In this document: positions 18,005 to 27,400 of the stretch, one piece after another | Numbering within the stretch: position 1 is the first letter of the stretch | How the letters are laid out: each line of letters starts with the position of its first letter | Source of the DNA: Cupriavidus sp. U2 | GTDB taxonomy: Bacteria; Pseudomonadota; Gammaproteobacteria; Burkholderiales; Burkholderiaceae | Reading direction: 5' to 3' | NCBI RefSeq assembly: GCF_009663685.2 | Contig: NZ_RCOG02000004.1 | Coordinates: forward strand, 1 to 64,000 | Length of the DNA stretch: 64,000 bases | The notes under the pieces: generated by a model | Database searches by the model: none | Told to the model about the DNA's origin: nothing | The model's input: only the letters and a program-made list of their open reading frames with translations | Program-made: the position numbers and the translations under genes

Positions 18005-18859
18005 ATGGCAATCAAGACAGTGGGCATCGTGGGTGCCGGCACGATGGGCAACGGCATTGCGCAGGCTTGCGCGGTGGCGGGCCTGGACGTGGTGATGGTC
18101 GATATCAGCGATGCCGCCGTGCAGAAGGGCATCGCCACGGTGGCCGGCAGCATGGACCGCCTGATCAAGAAGGAAAAGGCCACCGAGGCCGACAAGGCGG
18201 CCGCGCTCGCGCGCATCCACGGCAGCACGTCGTACGACGATCTGAAGCGCGCCGACATCGTGATCGAGGCCGCCACCGAAAACTTCGACCTGAAGGTCAA
18301 GATCCTGAAGCAGATCGACGGCCTCGTCGGCCCGGACGTGATCATTGCGTCGAACACGTCGTCGATCTCGATCACGAAGCTGGCCGCCGTGACGTCGCGC
18401 GCCGACCGCTTCATTGGCATGCACTTCTTCAACCCGGTGCCGATGATGGCCCTGGTGGAACTGATTCGCGGCCTGCAGACCAGCGACGCCGCGCACGCCG
18501 ATGTCGAAGCCTTGGCGAAGCAACTGGGCAAGTACCCGATCACGGTGAAGAACAGCCCCGGCTTCGTGGTCAACCGCATCCTGTGCCCGATGATCAACGA
18601 GGCGTTCTGCGTGCTGGGCGAAGGCCTGGCGTCGCCGGAAGAAATCGACGAAGGCATGAAGCTGGGCTGCAACCATCCGATCGGCCCGCTGGCCCTGGCC
18701 GACATGATTGGCCTGGATACGATGCTGGCGGTGATGGAAGTGCTGTACACCGAGTTCGCCGATCCGAAGTACCGCCCGGCGATGCTGATGCGCGAAATGG
18801 TGGCCGCCGGCTACCTGGGCCGCAAGACCGGCCGCGGCGTGTACGTGTACAGCAAGTAG
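18005..18859 (+). CDS. 3-hydroxybutyryl-CoA dehydrogenase
   Basis: A 284-aa enzyme that oxidises 3-hydroxyacyl-CoA with NAD(P). The Rossmann motif is at the N-terminus (GIVGAGTMGNGIAQACAVAG), the catalytic His is in MHFFNPVPMM and the C-terminal domain begins with NSPGFVVNRILCPMINEAF. The length equals single-domain Hbd/PaaH enzymes. In this genus several paralogues feed butyryl-CoA and polyhydroxybutyrate metabolism; position downstream of icmF (which makes butyryl-CoA) is suggestive. SD AAGGAAG is upstream. Confidence 0.92.
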   Translation: MAIKTVGIVGAGTMGNGIAQACAVAGLDVVMVDISDAAVQKGIATVAGSMDRLIKKEKATEADKAAALARIHGSTSYDDLKRADIVIEAATENFDLKVKILKQIDGLVGPDVIIASNTSSISITKLAAVTSRADRFIGMHFFNPVPMMALVELIRGLQTSDAAHADVEALAKQLGKYPITVKNSPGFVVNRILCPMINEAFCVLGEGLASPEEIDEGMKLGCNHPIGPLALADMIGLDTMLAVMEVLYTEFADPKYRPAMLMREMVAAGYLGRKTGRGVYVYSK

Positions 18860-18880
18860 GCGTCGTTCACCGATTGTTTG

Positions 18881-18910
18881 CTCCCCTTTCCCGCCTTGCG
18901 GGAAAGGGAG
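18881..18910. repeat. Hairpin repeat between convergent genes (CTCCC...GGGAG family)
   Basis: An imperfect inverted repeat CTCCCCTTTCCCGC / GCGGGAAAGGGAG (one extra C) lies between the hbd stop and the convergent Crp/Fnr gene. It belongs to the same family as the hairpins at 26293-26541 and 30304-30333 and may act as a transcription stop for both genes. Confidence 0.65.
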
Positions 18911-18916
18911 AAACCA

Positions 18917-19597
18917 CTACTCCCCGTACTGTCGCAGCCCCTCCAGGTCGAGCACGTCGATCACGCCATAGTCCACGCGCACCAGGCCCTGCTGTTCCAG
19001 CACCTTCAGGGCCTGGTTGGCACGCTGGCGCGAAATGCCGGCCAGCAGGCCGATCTCTTCCTGCGAAATTTCCAGTGTCGAGCCGATGCTGGGATATAGG
19101 TGTTCGTTGAACAGCGATGACACCGCGCGGGCCACGCGCGAATCGATGTCCAGCAGCCGTTCGTATTCGACCGCCGCGATGAACTGGCCGAGCCGCTCGT
19201 TGAACTGCATCAGCAGGAAGCGCGTGAACGGCAGGCTGGTATCCAGCAACCACTGAAAAGTCTCGCGTGGGACGAAAGCGATACGTGAGCGCCGCAGCGC
19301 CATCACGTCGTACTTGCGGATTTCCTGCTTGAGCACGGCCCCTTCGCCGAACCAGCCGCCGGTTGGCACGCCGGTGAAGGTGACCGACTTGCCCGACGGC
19401 GACACGGTGGTGATCTTGACGATGCCTTCCACCACGCCCAGCCAGTGCTCGGCCATTTCACCTTTGTGACAGACGTAATCACCTTGTGCGTATTCGCGCA
19501 CGGTCATCACACGTTTGACACGGTCGCGCTGTTCCGGGCTCAGGTCGGCGGCCCAGGCGCAGCGGTCGATGAACGAGAAGGGGTCGGCGGCAGGCAT
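18917..19597 (-). CDS. Crp/Fnr-family transcriptional regulator
   Basis: A 226-aa regulator with a cyclic-nucleotide-binding-type beta barrel (about 20-140) and a C-terminal winged HTH (about 160-215) with EISQEEIGLLAGISRQRANQ. No Fnr-type cysteine cluster is seen at the N-terminus. ATG 19597 is used because an upstream in-frame ATG at 19642 would lie in the palindrome at 19625-19642. It is divergent from the acyl-CoA synthetase/ABC transporter operon and is its probable regulator. Confidence 0.88.
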   Translation of the reverse strand: MPAADPFSFIDRCAWAADLSPEQRDRVKRVMTVREYAQGDYVCHKGEMAEHWLGVVEGIVKITTVSPSGKSVTFTGVPTGGWFGEGAVLKQEIRKYDVMALRRSRIAFVPRETFQWLLDTSLPFTRFLLMQFNERLGQFIAAVEYERLLDIDSRVARAVSSLFNEHLYPSIGSTLEISQEEIGLLAGISRQRANQALKVLEQQGLVRVDYGVIDVLDLEGLRQYGE

Positions 19598-19624
19598 TGC
19601 GCTCCCGTAGGGATTAACCCGGAA

Positions 19625-19642
19625 TTGTCGCCGGCGCGACAA
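19625..19642. promoter_or_regulatory. Crp/Fnr-type palindrome TTGTCGC-N4-GCGACAA
   Basis: An 18-bp perfect palindrome with 7-base arms lies 28 bases upstream of the Crp/Fnr start codon in the divergent spacer. Two arms about 11 bp centre to centre is the layout of Crp/Fnr sites. It probably mediates autoregulation and perhaps control of the operon starting at 19838. Confidence 0.5.
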
Positions 19643-19837
19643 CCCGGCGGAATGGCATCGGCTATCTTACGATCACCCGGAACCGCCCCTGCCAGCATTC
19701 CTCACCCAACAAGGCAAGGCGGGCGTGATGCGGTGCGGCAATCGTCGCACCGGACAAGGCGCCCAGTATAGCGACCGGTCTGGCGGCTTGATACCCGGCA
19801 TGGTCCCTAGGCCATTCGAAGGGGAGAGGAGACAGCG

Positions 19838-21802
19838 ATGCAGGAATCGTCGGCAACGACCTTTCCGCGATGGCTGCTGGCGCATGCCCGGCAGCGGCCC
19901 GATCATCCGGCTTATCGCGAGAAGGATCTCGGTATCTGGCAGACCTACAGCTGGCAGCAGGCAGCGGCCGAGGTGCGCGCGCTGGCCTGCGGCCTGGCGG
20001 CGCTGGGCTTTCGCCGGGGCATGAACCTGGCCGTGGTTGGCGACAACCGTCCGCGCCTGTACTGGGCGATGACCGCCGCCCAGGCGCTGGGTGGGGTGCC
20101 CGTGCCGCTCTACCAGGACGCCATCGCGGGCGAGATGGTCTACGTGCTCGACGACGCCGAGATCGAGTTCGCCATCGTCGAAGACCAGGAACAGGTCGAC
20201 AAGCTGCTGGAAGTGGAATCGCAACTGGCGTCGCGCGGCCGCGCCGTGCGCCACGTCATCTACGAAGACCCGCGCGGGCTGCGCGACTACGATCATCCGT
20301 CGTTGCTGTCGTACGCACGCGTGCAGGAAATCGGCCGCGAATTCGATCAGGCAAATCCAGGGTTTTACGATGCGCAGGTGCAGGCGGGCGCGCCCGATGA
20401 CACCGCGATCATCCTCTATACGTCGGGCACCACTGGCAAGCCGAAAGGGGTCTGCCATGCGCATGCGGGCCTGATTGGTGCCGCGCGCAACGGCTGCCAG
20501 TTCGACGGGCTCGGCGCCGATGACGACGTGTTGTCGTACCTGCCGATGGCCTGGGTAGGCGACAACCTGTTCTCGTACGCGCAGGCCATGGTGGCCGGCT
20601 TCACCGTGAACTGCCCGGAATCGCGCGAAACCGTGATGACCGACCTGCGCGAGATCGGGCCCACTTACTACTTTGCACCGCCACGGATCTATGAGGGGCT
20701 GCTCACGCAGGTCATGATCCGCATGGAAGACGCGGGTTGGGTGAAGCGCCGCCTGTTCCACTGGGCCATGGGCGTGGCGCGCCGGTGCGGGTCGGACATC
20801 CTGGACAAGCGCCCCGTGCCGCTGCTGGATCGCCTGCGCTACGGAATTGGCGAAATTCTGATCTACGGCCCGTTGCGCAATGTGCTGGGCATGAGCCGTA
20901 TCCGCGTGGGCTACACGGCGGGCGAGGCCATCGGGCCGGACCTGTTCCGCTTCTACCGGTCGATCGGCATCAACCTGAAGCAGTTCTACGGCCAGACCGA
21001 GACCTGCGCCTATGTGTGCCTGCAGCCGGACGGGCAGGTGAAGTTCGATTCGGTGGGGCCGGCCGCGCCGGGCATGGAGATCCGCATCGCCGACAACGGC
21101 GAGGTGCTGGTGCGCGGGGTAGGGCTGCTCAAGGCCTATTACAAGCGCGACGATGCCACGCGCGAGGCCATCAACGACGAGGGCTACTTCATGACCGGCG
21201 ACGCCGGCGTGATCGATGCCGACGGGCACCTGAAGATCATCGACCGCGCCAAGGACGTGGGCAAGCTGGCCGACGGGTCGATGTTCGCGCCCAAGTACAT
21301 CGAGAACAAGCTCAAGTTCTTCCCGTACATCAAGGAGGCGGTGGCGTTTGGCACCGGCCGCGACCGCGTCTGCGCGTTCATCAATATCGACTTCGATGCG
21401 GTGGGCAACTGGGCCGAGCGCCGCCACCTGCCATACGCCGGCTACGTGGACCTGGCGGGCCAGCCCGATGTCATCGCCATGATTGCCGAATGCGTGGAGC
21501 AGGTGAACGCCGACCTGGCCGCCGACGCGATGCTGGCCGGCTCGCAGGTGGCGCGCTTCCTGATCCTGCACAAGGAGCTGGACCCCGATGACGACGAACT
21601 GACGCGTACGCGCAAGGTGCGGCGTGGCTTTATCGCCGAGAAATACGCGGCGCTGGTGGACGCGCTGTTCGCGGGCAAGCCGGAGCAGTTCATCGACACG
21701 CGCGTGAAGTTCGAGGATGGCCGCGAGGGCAGTGTGTCGGCCACGCTGAAGCTGGTGGACGTCAAGCGATTCCCGCCCGTGGGCGGGGCGCGCGCGGCGT
21801 GA
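19838..21802 (+). CDS. AMP-dependent acyl-CoA synthetase (long-chain type)
   Basis: A 654-aa adenylate-forming enzyme. Seen are the P-loop IILYTSGTTGKPKGVCHAHA (about 190-210), the A5 motif FYGQTE, the A7 motif YFMTGDAG and the A8 region KIIDRAKDVGKL. It activates a carboxylic acid to its CoA thioester using ATP. As first gene of an operon with a complete branched-chain-type ABC importer and a PaaK-like ligase, it probably acts on the imported acid, perhaps an aromatic or fatty acid. SD GGGGAGAGGAG precedes the ATG. Confidence 0.88.
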   Translation: MQESSATTFPRWLLAHARQRPDHPAYREKDLGIWQTYSWQQAAAEVRALACGLAALGFRRGMNLAVVGDNRPRLYWAMTAAQALGGVPVPLYQDAIAGEMVYVLDDAEIEFAIVEDQEQVDKLLEVESQLASRGRAVRHVIYEDPRGLRDYDHPSLLSYARVQEIGREFDQANPGFYDAQVQAGAPDDTAIILYTSGTTGKPKGVCHAHAGLIGAARNGCQFDGLGADDDVLSYLPMAWVGDNLFSYAQAMVAGFTVNCPESRETVMTDLREIGPTYYFAPPRIYEGLLTQVMIRMEDAGWVKRRLFHWAMGVARRCGSDILDKRPVPLLDRLRYGIGEILIYGPLRNVLGMSRIRVGYTAGEAIGPDLFRFYRSIGINLKQFYGQTETCAYVCLQPDGQVKFDSVGPAAPGMEIRIADNGEVLVRGVGLLKAYYKRDDATREAINDEGYFMTGDAGVIDADGHLKIIDRAKDVGKLADGSMFAPKYIENKLKFFPYIKEAVAFGTGRDRVCAFINIDFDAVGNWAERRHLPYAGYVDLAGQPDVIAMIAECVEQVNADLAADAMLAGSQVARFLILHKELDPDDDELTRTRKVRRGFIAEKYAALVDALFAGKPEQFIDTRVKFEDGREGSVSATLKLVDVKRFPPVGGARAA

Positions 21803-21819
21803 GACAGGGAGACGCACAG

Positions 21820-22761
21820 ATGACGGCAACCCAGACAGCGTGGCAGGGCGGCATGACCCGCGTCGATGCCACGGGCGCCATGGCGTCGCCCGGCACCCTC
21901 GCCCCGCCCGGCCAAGCGGACACGCTCCACGGCGACAGCCCGCGCACCGGCGACGCCCATCGGCCCGACGCCCCGGCCCACGCCAGCACGCGCGGCGACG
22001 TGATTCTGGACCTGCAGAACATCTCGCTGTCGTTTGGCGGCGTGAAGGCGCTGACCGATATCTCGTTCGATGTCTGCGAGCACGAGATCCGCGCCATCAT
22101 CGGCCCGAACGGCGCCGGCAAGAGTTCGATGCTGAACGTGATCAACGGCGTGTATCACCCGCAGCAGGGCCGCATCGTGTTCCGGGGGCAGGAGCGCCGC
22201 AAGATGCATCCGACGGCCGCCGCCCGCCAGGGCATCGCGCGCACGTTCCAGAACATCGCGCTGTTCAAGGGCATGACGGTGCTCGACAACATCATGACGG
22301 GCCGCAACACACAGTTCCGCACCGGCCTGCTGGCGCATGCGCTGTGGTGGGGCCCGGCGCGCGCCGAGGAAATGCGGCATCGCCGCAAGGTCGAGGAAGT
22401 GATCGACTTCCTGGAAATCCAGGCCATCCGCAAGACGCCGGTGGGGCGCCTGCCGTACGGGCTGCAGAAGCGGGTGGAGCTGGCGCGCGCGCTGGCGGCG
22501 GAACCGTCGATGCTGCTGCTGGACGAGCCGATGGCCGGCATGAACGTGGAAGAGAAGCAGGACATGTGCCGCTTCATCCTGGACGTGAACCAGCAGTTCG
22601 GCACCACCATCGTACTGATCGAGCACGACATGGGCGTGGTCATGGATATCTCCGACCGCGTGGTGGTGCTCGACTACGGCAAGAAGATCGGCGACGGCAC
22701 GCCGGCCGAGGTCAAGGCCAACCCCGACGTGATCAAGGCCTACCTGGGTACTTCCCACTGA
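21820..22761 (+). CDS. Branched-chain-type ABC transporter ATP-binding protein (LivG-like)
   Basis: A 313-aa ATPase. Residues about 60-313 form the ABC domain: Walker A IIGPNGAGKSSML, signature region LPYGLQKRVELARALAAEP, Walker B MLLLDEPMAGMN and the H-loop in LIEHDMGVV. An unusual N-terminal extension of about 60 residues rich in Pro, Ala, Gly and Asp precedes the domain. A GTG that overlaps the synthetase stop at 21799 is also in frame, but ATG 21820 has a GGGAG ahead of it. Confidence 0.88.
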   Translation: MTATQTAWQGGMTRVDATGAMASPGTLAPPGQADTLHGDSPRTGDAHRPDAPAHASTRGDVILDLQNISLSFGGVKALTDISFDVCEHEIRAIIGPNGAGKSSMLNVINGVYHPQQGRIVFRGQERRKMHPTAAARQGIARTFQNIALFKGMTVLDNIMTGRNTQFRTGLLAHALWWGPARAEEMRHRRKVEEVIDFLEIQAIRKTPVGRLPYGLQKRVELARALAAEPSMLLLDEPMAGMNVEEKQDMCRFILDVNQQFGTTIVLIEHDMGVVMDISDRVVVLDYGKKIGDGTPAEVKANPDVIKAYLGTSH

Positions 22762-22779
22762 AGAAATCAGGAAACTACG

Positions 22780-23694
22780 ATGACATTCTTCTTCGAAATC
22801 CTGATCGGCGGGCTGCTCTCGGGGCTGATGTACTCGCTGGTGGCGCTGGGCTTCGTGCTGATCTACAAGGCGTCGGGCGTGTTCAACTTCGCGCAGGGGG
22901 CGATGGTGTACTTTGCCGCGCTGGCGGTGGTGGGGCTGATGGACAAGGGCCTGCCGATGTGGGCGGCCGTGATCGGCGCCTTTATCGTCATGATCGTGGT
23001 CGGCATGAGCACCGAGCGGCTGGTGCTGCGCAAGCTGGTGAACCAGCCGCCGATCACGCTGTTCATGGCCACCATCGGCCTGTCGTTTTTTCTGGAAGGC
23101 CTGGGACCGCTGCTGTTCGGCAACGAGGTGCGGCCGATCCAGCTGGGTATCGTCGATGAGCCCATCGAATCGATCCTGACCCACTTCAATATCGTGGTGT
23201 CGAAGTTCGACCTGGCCGCCGCGCTGATTGCCGCCGTGCTGGTGGCGGTGCTGGCGCTGTTCTTCCAGTACACCAAGGTGGGCCGCGCGCTGCGCGCGGT
23301 GGCCGACGATCACCAGGCGGCGCTGTCGCTGGGCATTCCGCTGCAGAACATCTGGGCCATCGTCTGGGGCGTGGCCGGCTTTGTCGCGCTGGTGGCGGGC
23401 ATGCTGTGGGGATCGCGCAACGGGGTGCAGTTCGCGCTGACGCTGACCGCGCTCAAGGCGCTGCCGGTGCTGATCCTGGGCGGCTTTACGTCGGTGCCGG
23501 GCGCCATCGTCGGCGGGCTGATCATCGGCGCATCGGAAAAACTGGCCGAGATCTATATCCCGCCCGTGTTCCAGTCGGCGTTCGGGGGCAACTTCGGCGG
23601 GATCGAAGGCTGGTTCCCGTATGTGTTTGCGTTGCTGTTCCTGCTCGTGCGGCCAGAGGGGCTGTTCGGGGAAAAACACATCGACCGCGTATAG
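22780..23694 (+). CDS. Branched-chain-type ABC transporter permease (LivH-like)
   Basis: A 304-aa integral membrane permease with about eight hydrophobic segments. The N-terminus (GLLSGLMYSLVALGFVLIYK) and VFNFAQGAMVYF are the usual LivH blocks, and ALRAVADDHQAALSLGIP is the cytoplasmic coupling loop. It pairs with the LivM-like permease downstream. The spacing of 18 bases to the ATPase gene indicates one operon. Confidence 0.9.
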   Translation: MTFFFEILIGGLLSGLMYSLVALGFVLIYKASGVFNFAQGAMVYFAALAVVGLMDKGLPMWAAVIGAFIVMIVVGMSTERLVLRKLVNQPPITLFMATIGLSFFLEGLGPLLFGNEVRPIQLGIVDEPIESILTHFNIVVSKFDLAAALIAAVLVAVLALFFQYTKVGRALRAVADDHQAALSLGIPLQNIWAIVWGVAGFVALVAGMLWGSRNGVQFALTLTALKALPVLILGGFTSVPGAIVGGLIIGASEKLAEIYIPPVFQSAFGGNFGGIEGWFPYVFALLFLLVRPEGLFGEKHIDRV

Positions 23695-23810
23695 CGGGCC
23701 ATGTGTTGCCGGCGAAGGCCGGCTCTGCGTAGCAAATTGAAGTCGCGCCGCGACGGCCGGAAGCCAAAGCATCCGCGTTGCCGTCACGCATGCCGAGATC
23801 GGAGAATTTC

Positions 23811-24887
23811 ATGCTCTACCGCGAATCCGGACAGTTCAAGACCAGCTACGTCGCCGACAGCCAGATCTTCCCGATCCGGCAAGATCGTATTTTCTTTGCT
23901 TTGCTGATGGTGGTGGCGTTCGTGGTCATCCCGTTCGCGGGCAGCGAATACTGGTTCAACGCCATCCTGACGCCGTTCCTGATCTTCTCGCTGGCGGCGC
24001 TGGGCCTGAACATCCTGACCGGCTATGCCGGACAGCTGTCGCTGGGCACGGCGGCCTTCATGGCCGTGGGGGCCTATGCCGCCTACAACTTCCAGCTGCG
24101 GATCGAAGGCATTCCGGTGGTGCTGACGTTCATCCTGGCCGGACTGTCGTCGGCGCTGGTGGGGGTGGCATTCGGGCTGCCGTCGCTGCGGATCAAGGGC
24201 TTCTACCTGGCCGTGGCCACGCTGGCCGCGCAGTTCTTCGTGGTGTGGGCGCTGACCAAGTTTCCCTGGTTCTCGAACAACAGCTCGTCGGGCGTGATCA
24301 CGGCGCAGCGGCTGGACCTGTTCGGCGTGGCGATCGATACCCCGATCAGGAAGTATCTGTTCGTGCTGGCCATCGTCACGGTGCTGGCGCTGCTGGCCAA
24401 GAACCTGGTGCGCTCGGCCACGGGCCGCGCCTGGATGGCCGTGCGCGACATGGACGTGGCCGCCGAGGTCATCGGCATCCCGTTGATGCGCACCAAGCTG
24501 CTGGCCTTCGCCGTCAGCTCGTTCTACTGCGGCGTGGCCGGGGCACTGTACGCGTTCTGCTACCTGGGATCGGTGGAGCCGGACGGCTTCTCGCTGGACC
24601 TGTCGTTCCGCATCCTGTTCATGATCATCATCGGCGGGGTGGGCAGCATCCTGGGGTCGTTCCTGGGCGCGGCATTCATCCTGCTGCTGCCGATCTTTCT
24701 CGATAACGTGCTGCCGACGCTGGCCGCGCTGCTGCACCTGCCGTTCACCAACGCCACGGTGTCGCATATCCAGCTCATGGTATTCGGCGCGCTGATCATC
24801 TTCTTCCTGATCGTCGAGCCACATGGCCTGGCCCGGCTCTGGCAGATTGCCAAGGAGAAGCTCCGCCTCTGGCCATTCCCGCATTAG
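23811..24887 (+). CDS. Branched-chain-type ABC transporter permease (LivM-like)
   Basis: A 358-aa permease. Typical LivM segments are LNILTGYAGQLSLGTAAFMAVGAY and GRAWMAVRDMDVAAEVIGIP (coupling loop). ATG 23811 was chosen because CGGAGA lies just before it; an in-frame ATG 33 bases earlier has no such site. The 116-base gap after the LivH-like gene contains only a GC-rich inverted repeat and does not look like a promoter. Confidence 0.9.
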   Translation: MLYRESGQFKTSYVADSQIFPIRQDRIFFALLMVVAFVVIPFAGSEYWFNAILTPFLIFSLAALGLNILTGYAGQLSLGTAAFMAVGAYAAYNFQLRIEGIPVVLTFILAGLSSALVGVAFGLPSLRIKGFYLAVATLAAQFFVVWALTKFPWFSNNSSSGVITAQRLDLFGVAIDTPIRKYLFVLAIVTVLALLAKNLVRSATGRAWMAVRDMDVAAEVIGIPLMRTKLLAFAVSSFYCGVAGALYAFCYLGSVEPDGFSLDLSFRILFMIIIGGVGSILGSFLGAAFILLLPIFLDNVLPTLAALLHLPFTNATVSHIQLMVFGALIIFFLIVEPHGLARLWQIAKEKLRLWPFPH

Positions 24888-24929
24888 TCGTTCCCATAAC
24901 AACGCCCGTTCGAGGTGAAGGAGACTGTG

Positions 24930-26267
24930 ATGACAACCGTATTCCGCAATGTGCAGCGCGCCGCCCTGGTGGTCAGCGTCGCGGCTGCGCTGCTGGCGCC
25001 GGCCCTGCCGGCACTGGCCCAGGCCAATGACCAGTTCGTGGCGCTGCCCAGCTACCGCGTCGGCCCGTATGGCTCGAACGGGCAATCGTTCTACGGCGGA
25101 TTTGTCGATTACCTGAACTACGTCAACCTCAAGGAGGGGGGCGTCAATGGCGTGAAGCTGTCGTGGGAAGAGTGCGAGACCGAGTACAACAACGCCAAGG
25201 GCGTGGAGTGCTACGAGCGCCTGAAGGCCAAGAACGGCCAGAGCAAGGGCACTGCGTACCACACGATGTCTACCGGCATTTCGTACGCGCTGGTCGACAA
25301 GACCGCCGCCGACAAGGTGCCGCTGGTGATGATGGGCTACGGCCGCACCGATGCCGTCGATGGCTCGGTGTTCCCGTACGCGTTCCCGCTGGTCACCACG
25401 TACCAGATGCAGGTGTCGGCCATCGTCAAGTATCTGGCGTCGAAGAACGGCGGGTCGCTGGCTGGCAAGAAGATCGTCTACCTGTATCACGACTCGGCCT
25501 ACGGCAAGGAACCGATCGTCGCGCTGGAGGCCGAGGCCCGGCTCGGCAAGTTCAACCTGGTGGAGATTCCGGTGGCGCACCCGGGCAACGAGCAGGGTGC
25601 GCAGTGGCTGAAGATCCGTCAGGAAAATCCCGACTACGTGATCTTCTGGGGCTGGGGCGTGATGAACCAGACCGCGCTGAAGGCGGCCCAGAAGGTGGGC
25701 TACCCCCGGGAAAAGATGATCGGGTCGTGGTGGGCCGGCTCCGAGGAAGACACCACGCCGGCCGGCGACGCTGCCAAGGGCTACATGAGCGCCACATGGA
25801 ATGTGGCCGGCAAGAGCGTGCCGCTGATCGCCGATATCGAGAAGGTGGTCTACGGCGCCAACAAGGGCAACATGCAGGACCGCAACAAGGTGGGCTCGGT
25901 GCTCTATAACCGCGGCGTGTCGGCGGCGGTGGTGACGGTGGAGGCGATCCGCGTGGCGCAGGCCAAGTTCGGCAAGGGCAAGGTCATGACCGGCGACGAG
26001 ATGCGCTGGGCCTTCGAGAATCTGAACCTGACCAGCGCGCGCCTGCAGCAACTGGGCGCCACAGGCCTGCTGCCCGAGATCAAGACCAGCTGCGATAACC
26101 ACGAGGGATCGGGCAAGGTGAAGATCCAGCAGTGGGACGGCACCAAGTGGGTGGTGGTGTCGGACTGGATCGAAGGCAACAAGAACCTGATCCACCCGCT
26201 GTTCAAGGCCACGGCCGCGCAGTACGCGAAGGAGAAGGGCATCACGCCGGCCTGCATGAAGTCGTAG
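24930..26267 (+). CDS. ABC transporter substrate-binding protein (LivJ/K-type)
   Basis: A 445-aa periplasmic binding protein. A signal peptide (MTTVFRNVQRAALVVSVAAA, cut probably after ALPALAQA) is followed by a peripla_BP_6 domain. It is longer than leucine-binding proteins (about 370 aa) and has an acidic insertion near EECETEYNNAKGVECYERLK with a Cys pair that may form a disulfide; this class is often tied to aromatic or other carboxylate uptake. SD AAGGAG precedes the ATG. Substrate unknown. Confidence 0.88.
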   Translation: MTTVFRNVQRAALVVSVAAALLAPALPALAQANDQFVALPSYRVGPYGSNGQSFYGGFVDYLNYVNLKEGGVNGVKLSWEECETEYNNAKGVECYERLKAKNGQSKGTAYHTMSTGISYALVDKTAADKVPLVMMGYGRTDAVDGSVFPYAFPLVTTYQMQVSAIVKYLASKNGGSLAGKKIVYLYHDSAYGKEPIVALEAEARLGKFNLVEIPVAHPGNEQGAQWLKIRQENPDYVIFWGWGVMNQTALKAAQKVGYPREKMIGSWWAGSEEDTTPAGDAAKGYMSATWNVAGKSVPLIADIEKVVYGANKGNMQDRNKVGSVLYNRGVSAAVVTVEAIRVAQAKFGKGKVMTGDEMRWAFENLNLTSARLQQLGATGLLPEIKTSCDNHEGSGKVKIQQWDGTKWVVVSDWIEGNKNLIHPLFKATAAQYAKEKGITPACMKS

Positions 26268-26292
26268 TGTCGGCTTGCCGACGGTTTTCTCG

Positions 26293-26541
26293 CCTCTCCC
26301 GCAAAGCGGGAGGAGGGAATGGATCAGCAGCATCTGAAGCACCTTCGGTTTTCTCCCCTCTCCCGCCGCGCGGGAGAGGGGCCGGGGGAGAGGGCATTGA
26401 GGCTCAAATTGCGACGTGCCGAGTCTTGATGCGCCGGGCCCTCTCCCCCAACCCCTCTCCCACAAGTGGGAGAGGGGAGTGGAATCAGCAGCATCTGAAG
26501 CACCATCGGTTTTCTCCCCTCTCCCGCTGCGCGGGAGAGGG
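26293..26541. repeat. REP-like hairpin cluster inside the ABC transporter operon
   Basis: The 298-base gap between the binding-protein and LivF-like genes has four hairpins of the form (C)CTCTCCC-loop-GGGAGAG(G): 26294-26313, 26355-26381, 26452-26477 and 26517-26541. The second and fourth lie at the ends of two 58-base near-identical direct repeats (26323-26380 and 26484-26541). This is an intergenic REP/BIME-like array, probably affecting mRNA stability between the two genes. No coding potential of its own. Confidence 0.8.
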
Positions 26542-26565
26542 GGAAAAACAGTACAGGGACGAGAC

Positions 26566-27381
26566 ATGACCCTTCTATCCGTCAACAACATCGAAGTCAT
26601 CTACGACCACGTGATCCTGGTGCTCAAGGGCGTGTCGCTCGATGTGCCAGAGGGCCGCATCGTGGCGCTGCTGGGCGCCAACGGCGCGGGCAAGACCACC
26701 ACGCTCAAGGCCATCTCGAACCTGCTGCATGCCGAGCGCGGCGATGTCACCAAGGGATCGATCGAGTACCGCGGCCAGCGCGTGGACCAGCTCACGCCCA
26801 ACGACCTGGTCAAGCGCGGCGTGATCCAGGTGATGGAAGGCCGCCACTGCTTCGCGCACCTGACCATCGAGGAAAACCTGCTGACCGGGGCCTATACGCG
26901 CGGCCTGTCGCGTGGCGAGACGCGCGACGCGCTGGAGAAGATCTACGACTACTTTCCGCGCCTGAAGACGCGCCGCAAGTCGCAGGCTGGCTATACCTCG
27001 GGGGGCGAGCAGCAGATGTGCGCGATTGGGCGGGCCATGATGGCCAAGCCGTCGATGATCCTGCTCGACGAGCCGTCGATGGGCCTGGCGCCGCAGATCG
27101 TGGAGGAGATCTTCGAGATCGTGCGCGACCTGAACTCGCGCGAGCGCGTGAGCTTCCTGCTGGCCGAGCAGAACACGATGGTGGCGCTGCGCTATGCCGA
27201 CTACGGCTACATCCTCGAAAACGGCCGCGTGGTGATGGACGGCGAAGCCGAATCGCTGCGCACGAACGAGGACGTCAAGGAGTTCTACCTGGGCGTGGCC
27301 GCCAACGACCCCGAAGGCGGCGCGCGCAAATCGTTCCGCGACGTGAAAAGCTATCGCCGCCGCAAACGCTGGCTGGCCTGA
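26566..27381 (+). CDS. Branched-chain-type ABC transporter ATP-binding protein (LivF-like)
   Basis: A 271-aa ATPase with Walker A LLGANGAGKTTTLKAI, signature TSGGEQQMCAIGRAMM, Walker B MILLDEPSMGLAP and a C-terminal extension of about 25 mostly basic residues (KSFRDVKSYRRRKRW). It completes the five-part importer. The ATG at 26566 gives the usual LivF N-terminus (LLSVNNIEVIYDHVILVLKG). It is separated from the other transporter genes by the REP-like array. Confidence 0.9.
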   Translation: MTLLSVNNIEVIYDHVILVLKGVSLDVPEGRIVALLGANGAGKTTTLKAISNLLHAERGDVTKGSIEYRGQRVDQLTPNDLVKRGVIQVMEGRHCFAHLTIEENLLTGAYTRGLSRGETRDALEKIYDYFPRLKTRRKSQAGYTSGGEQQMCAIGRAMMAKPSMILLDEPSMGLAPQIVEEIFEIVRDLNSRERVSFLLAEQNTMVALRYADYGYILENGRVVMDGEAESLRTNEDVKEFYLGVAANDPEGGARKSFRDVKSYRRRKRWLA

Positions 27382-27400
27382 ATCTCCCCTGGACACCGAT

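Noticed and set aside
26416..26565. An in-frame N-terminal extension of the LivF-like gene through the repeat array
   Set aside because: The extension would translate REP-like hairpins, and ATG 26566 gives the standard LivF start.
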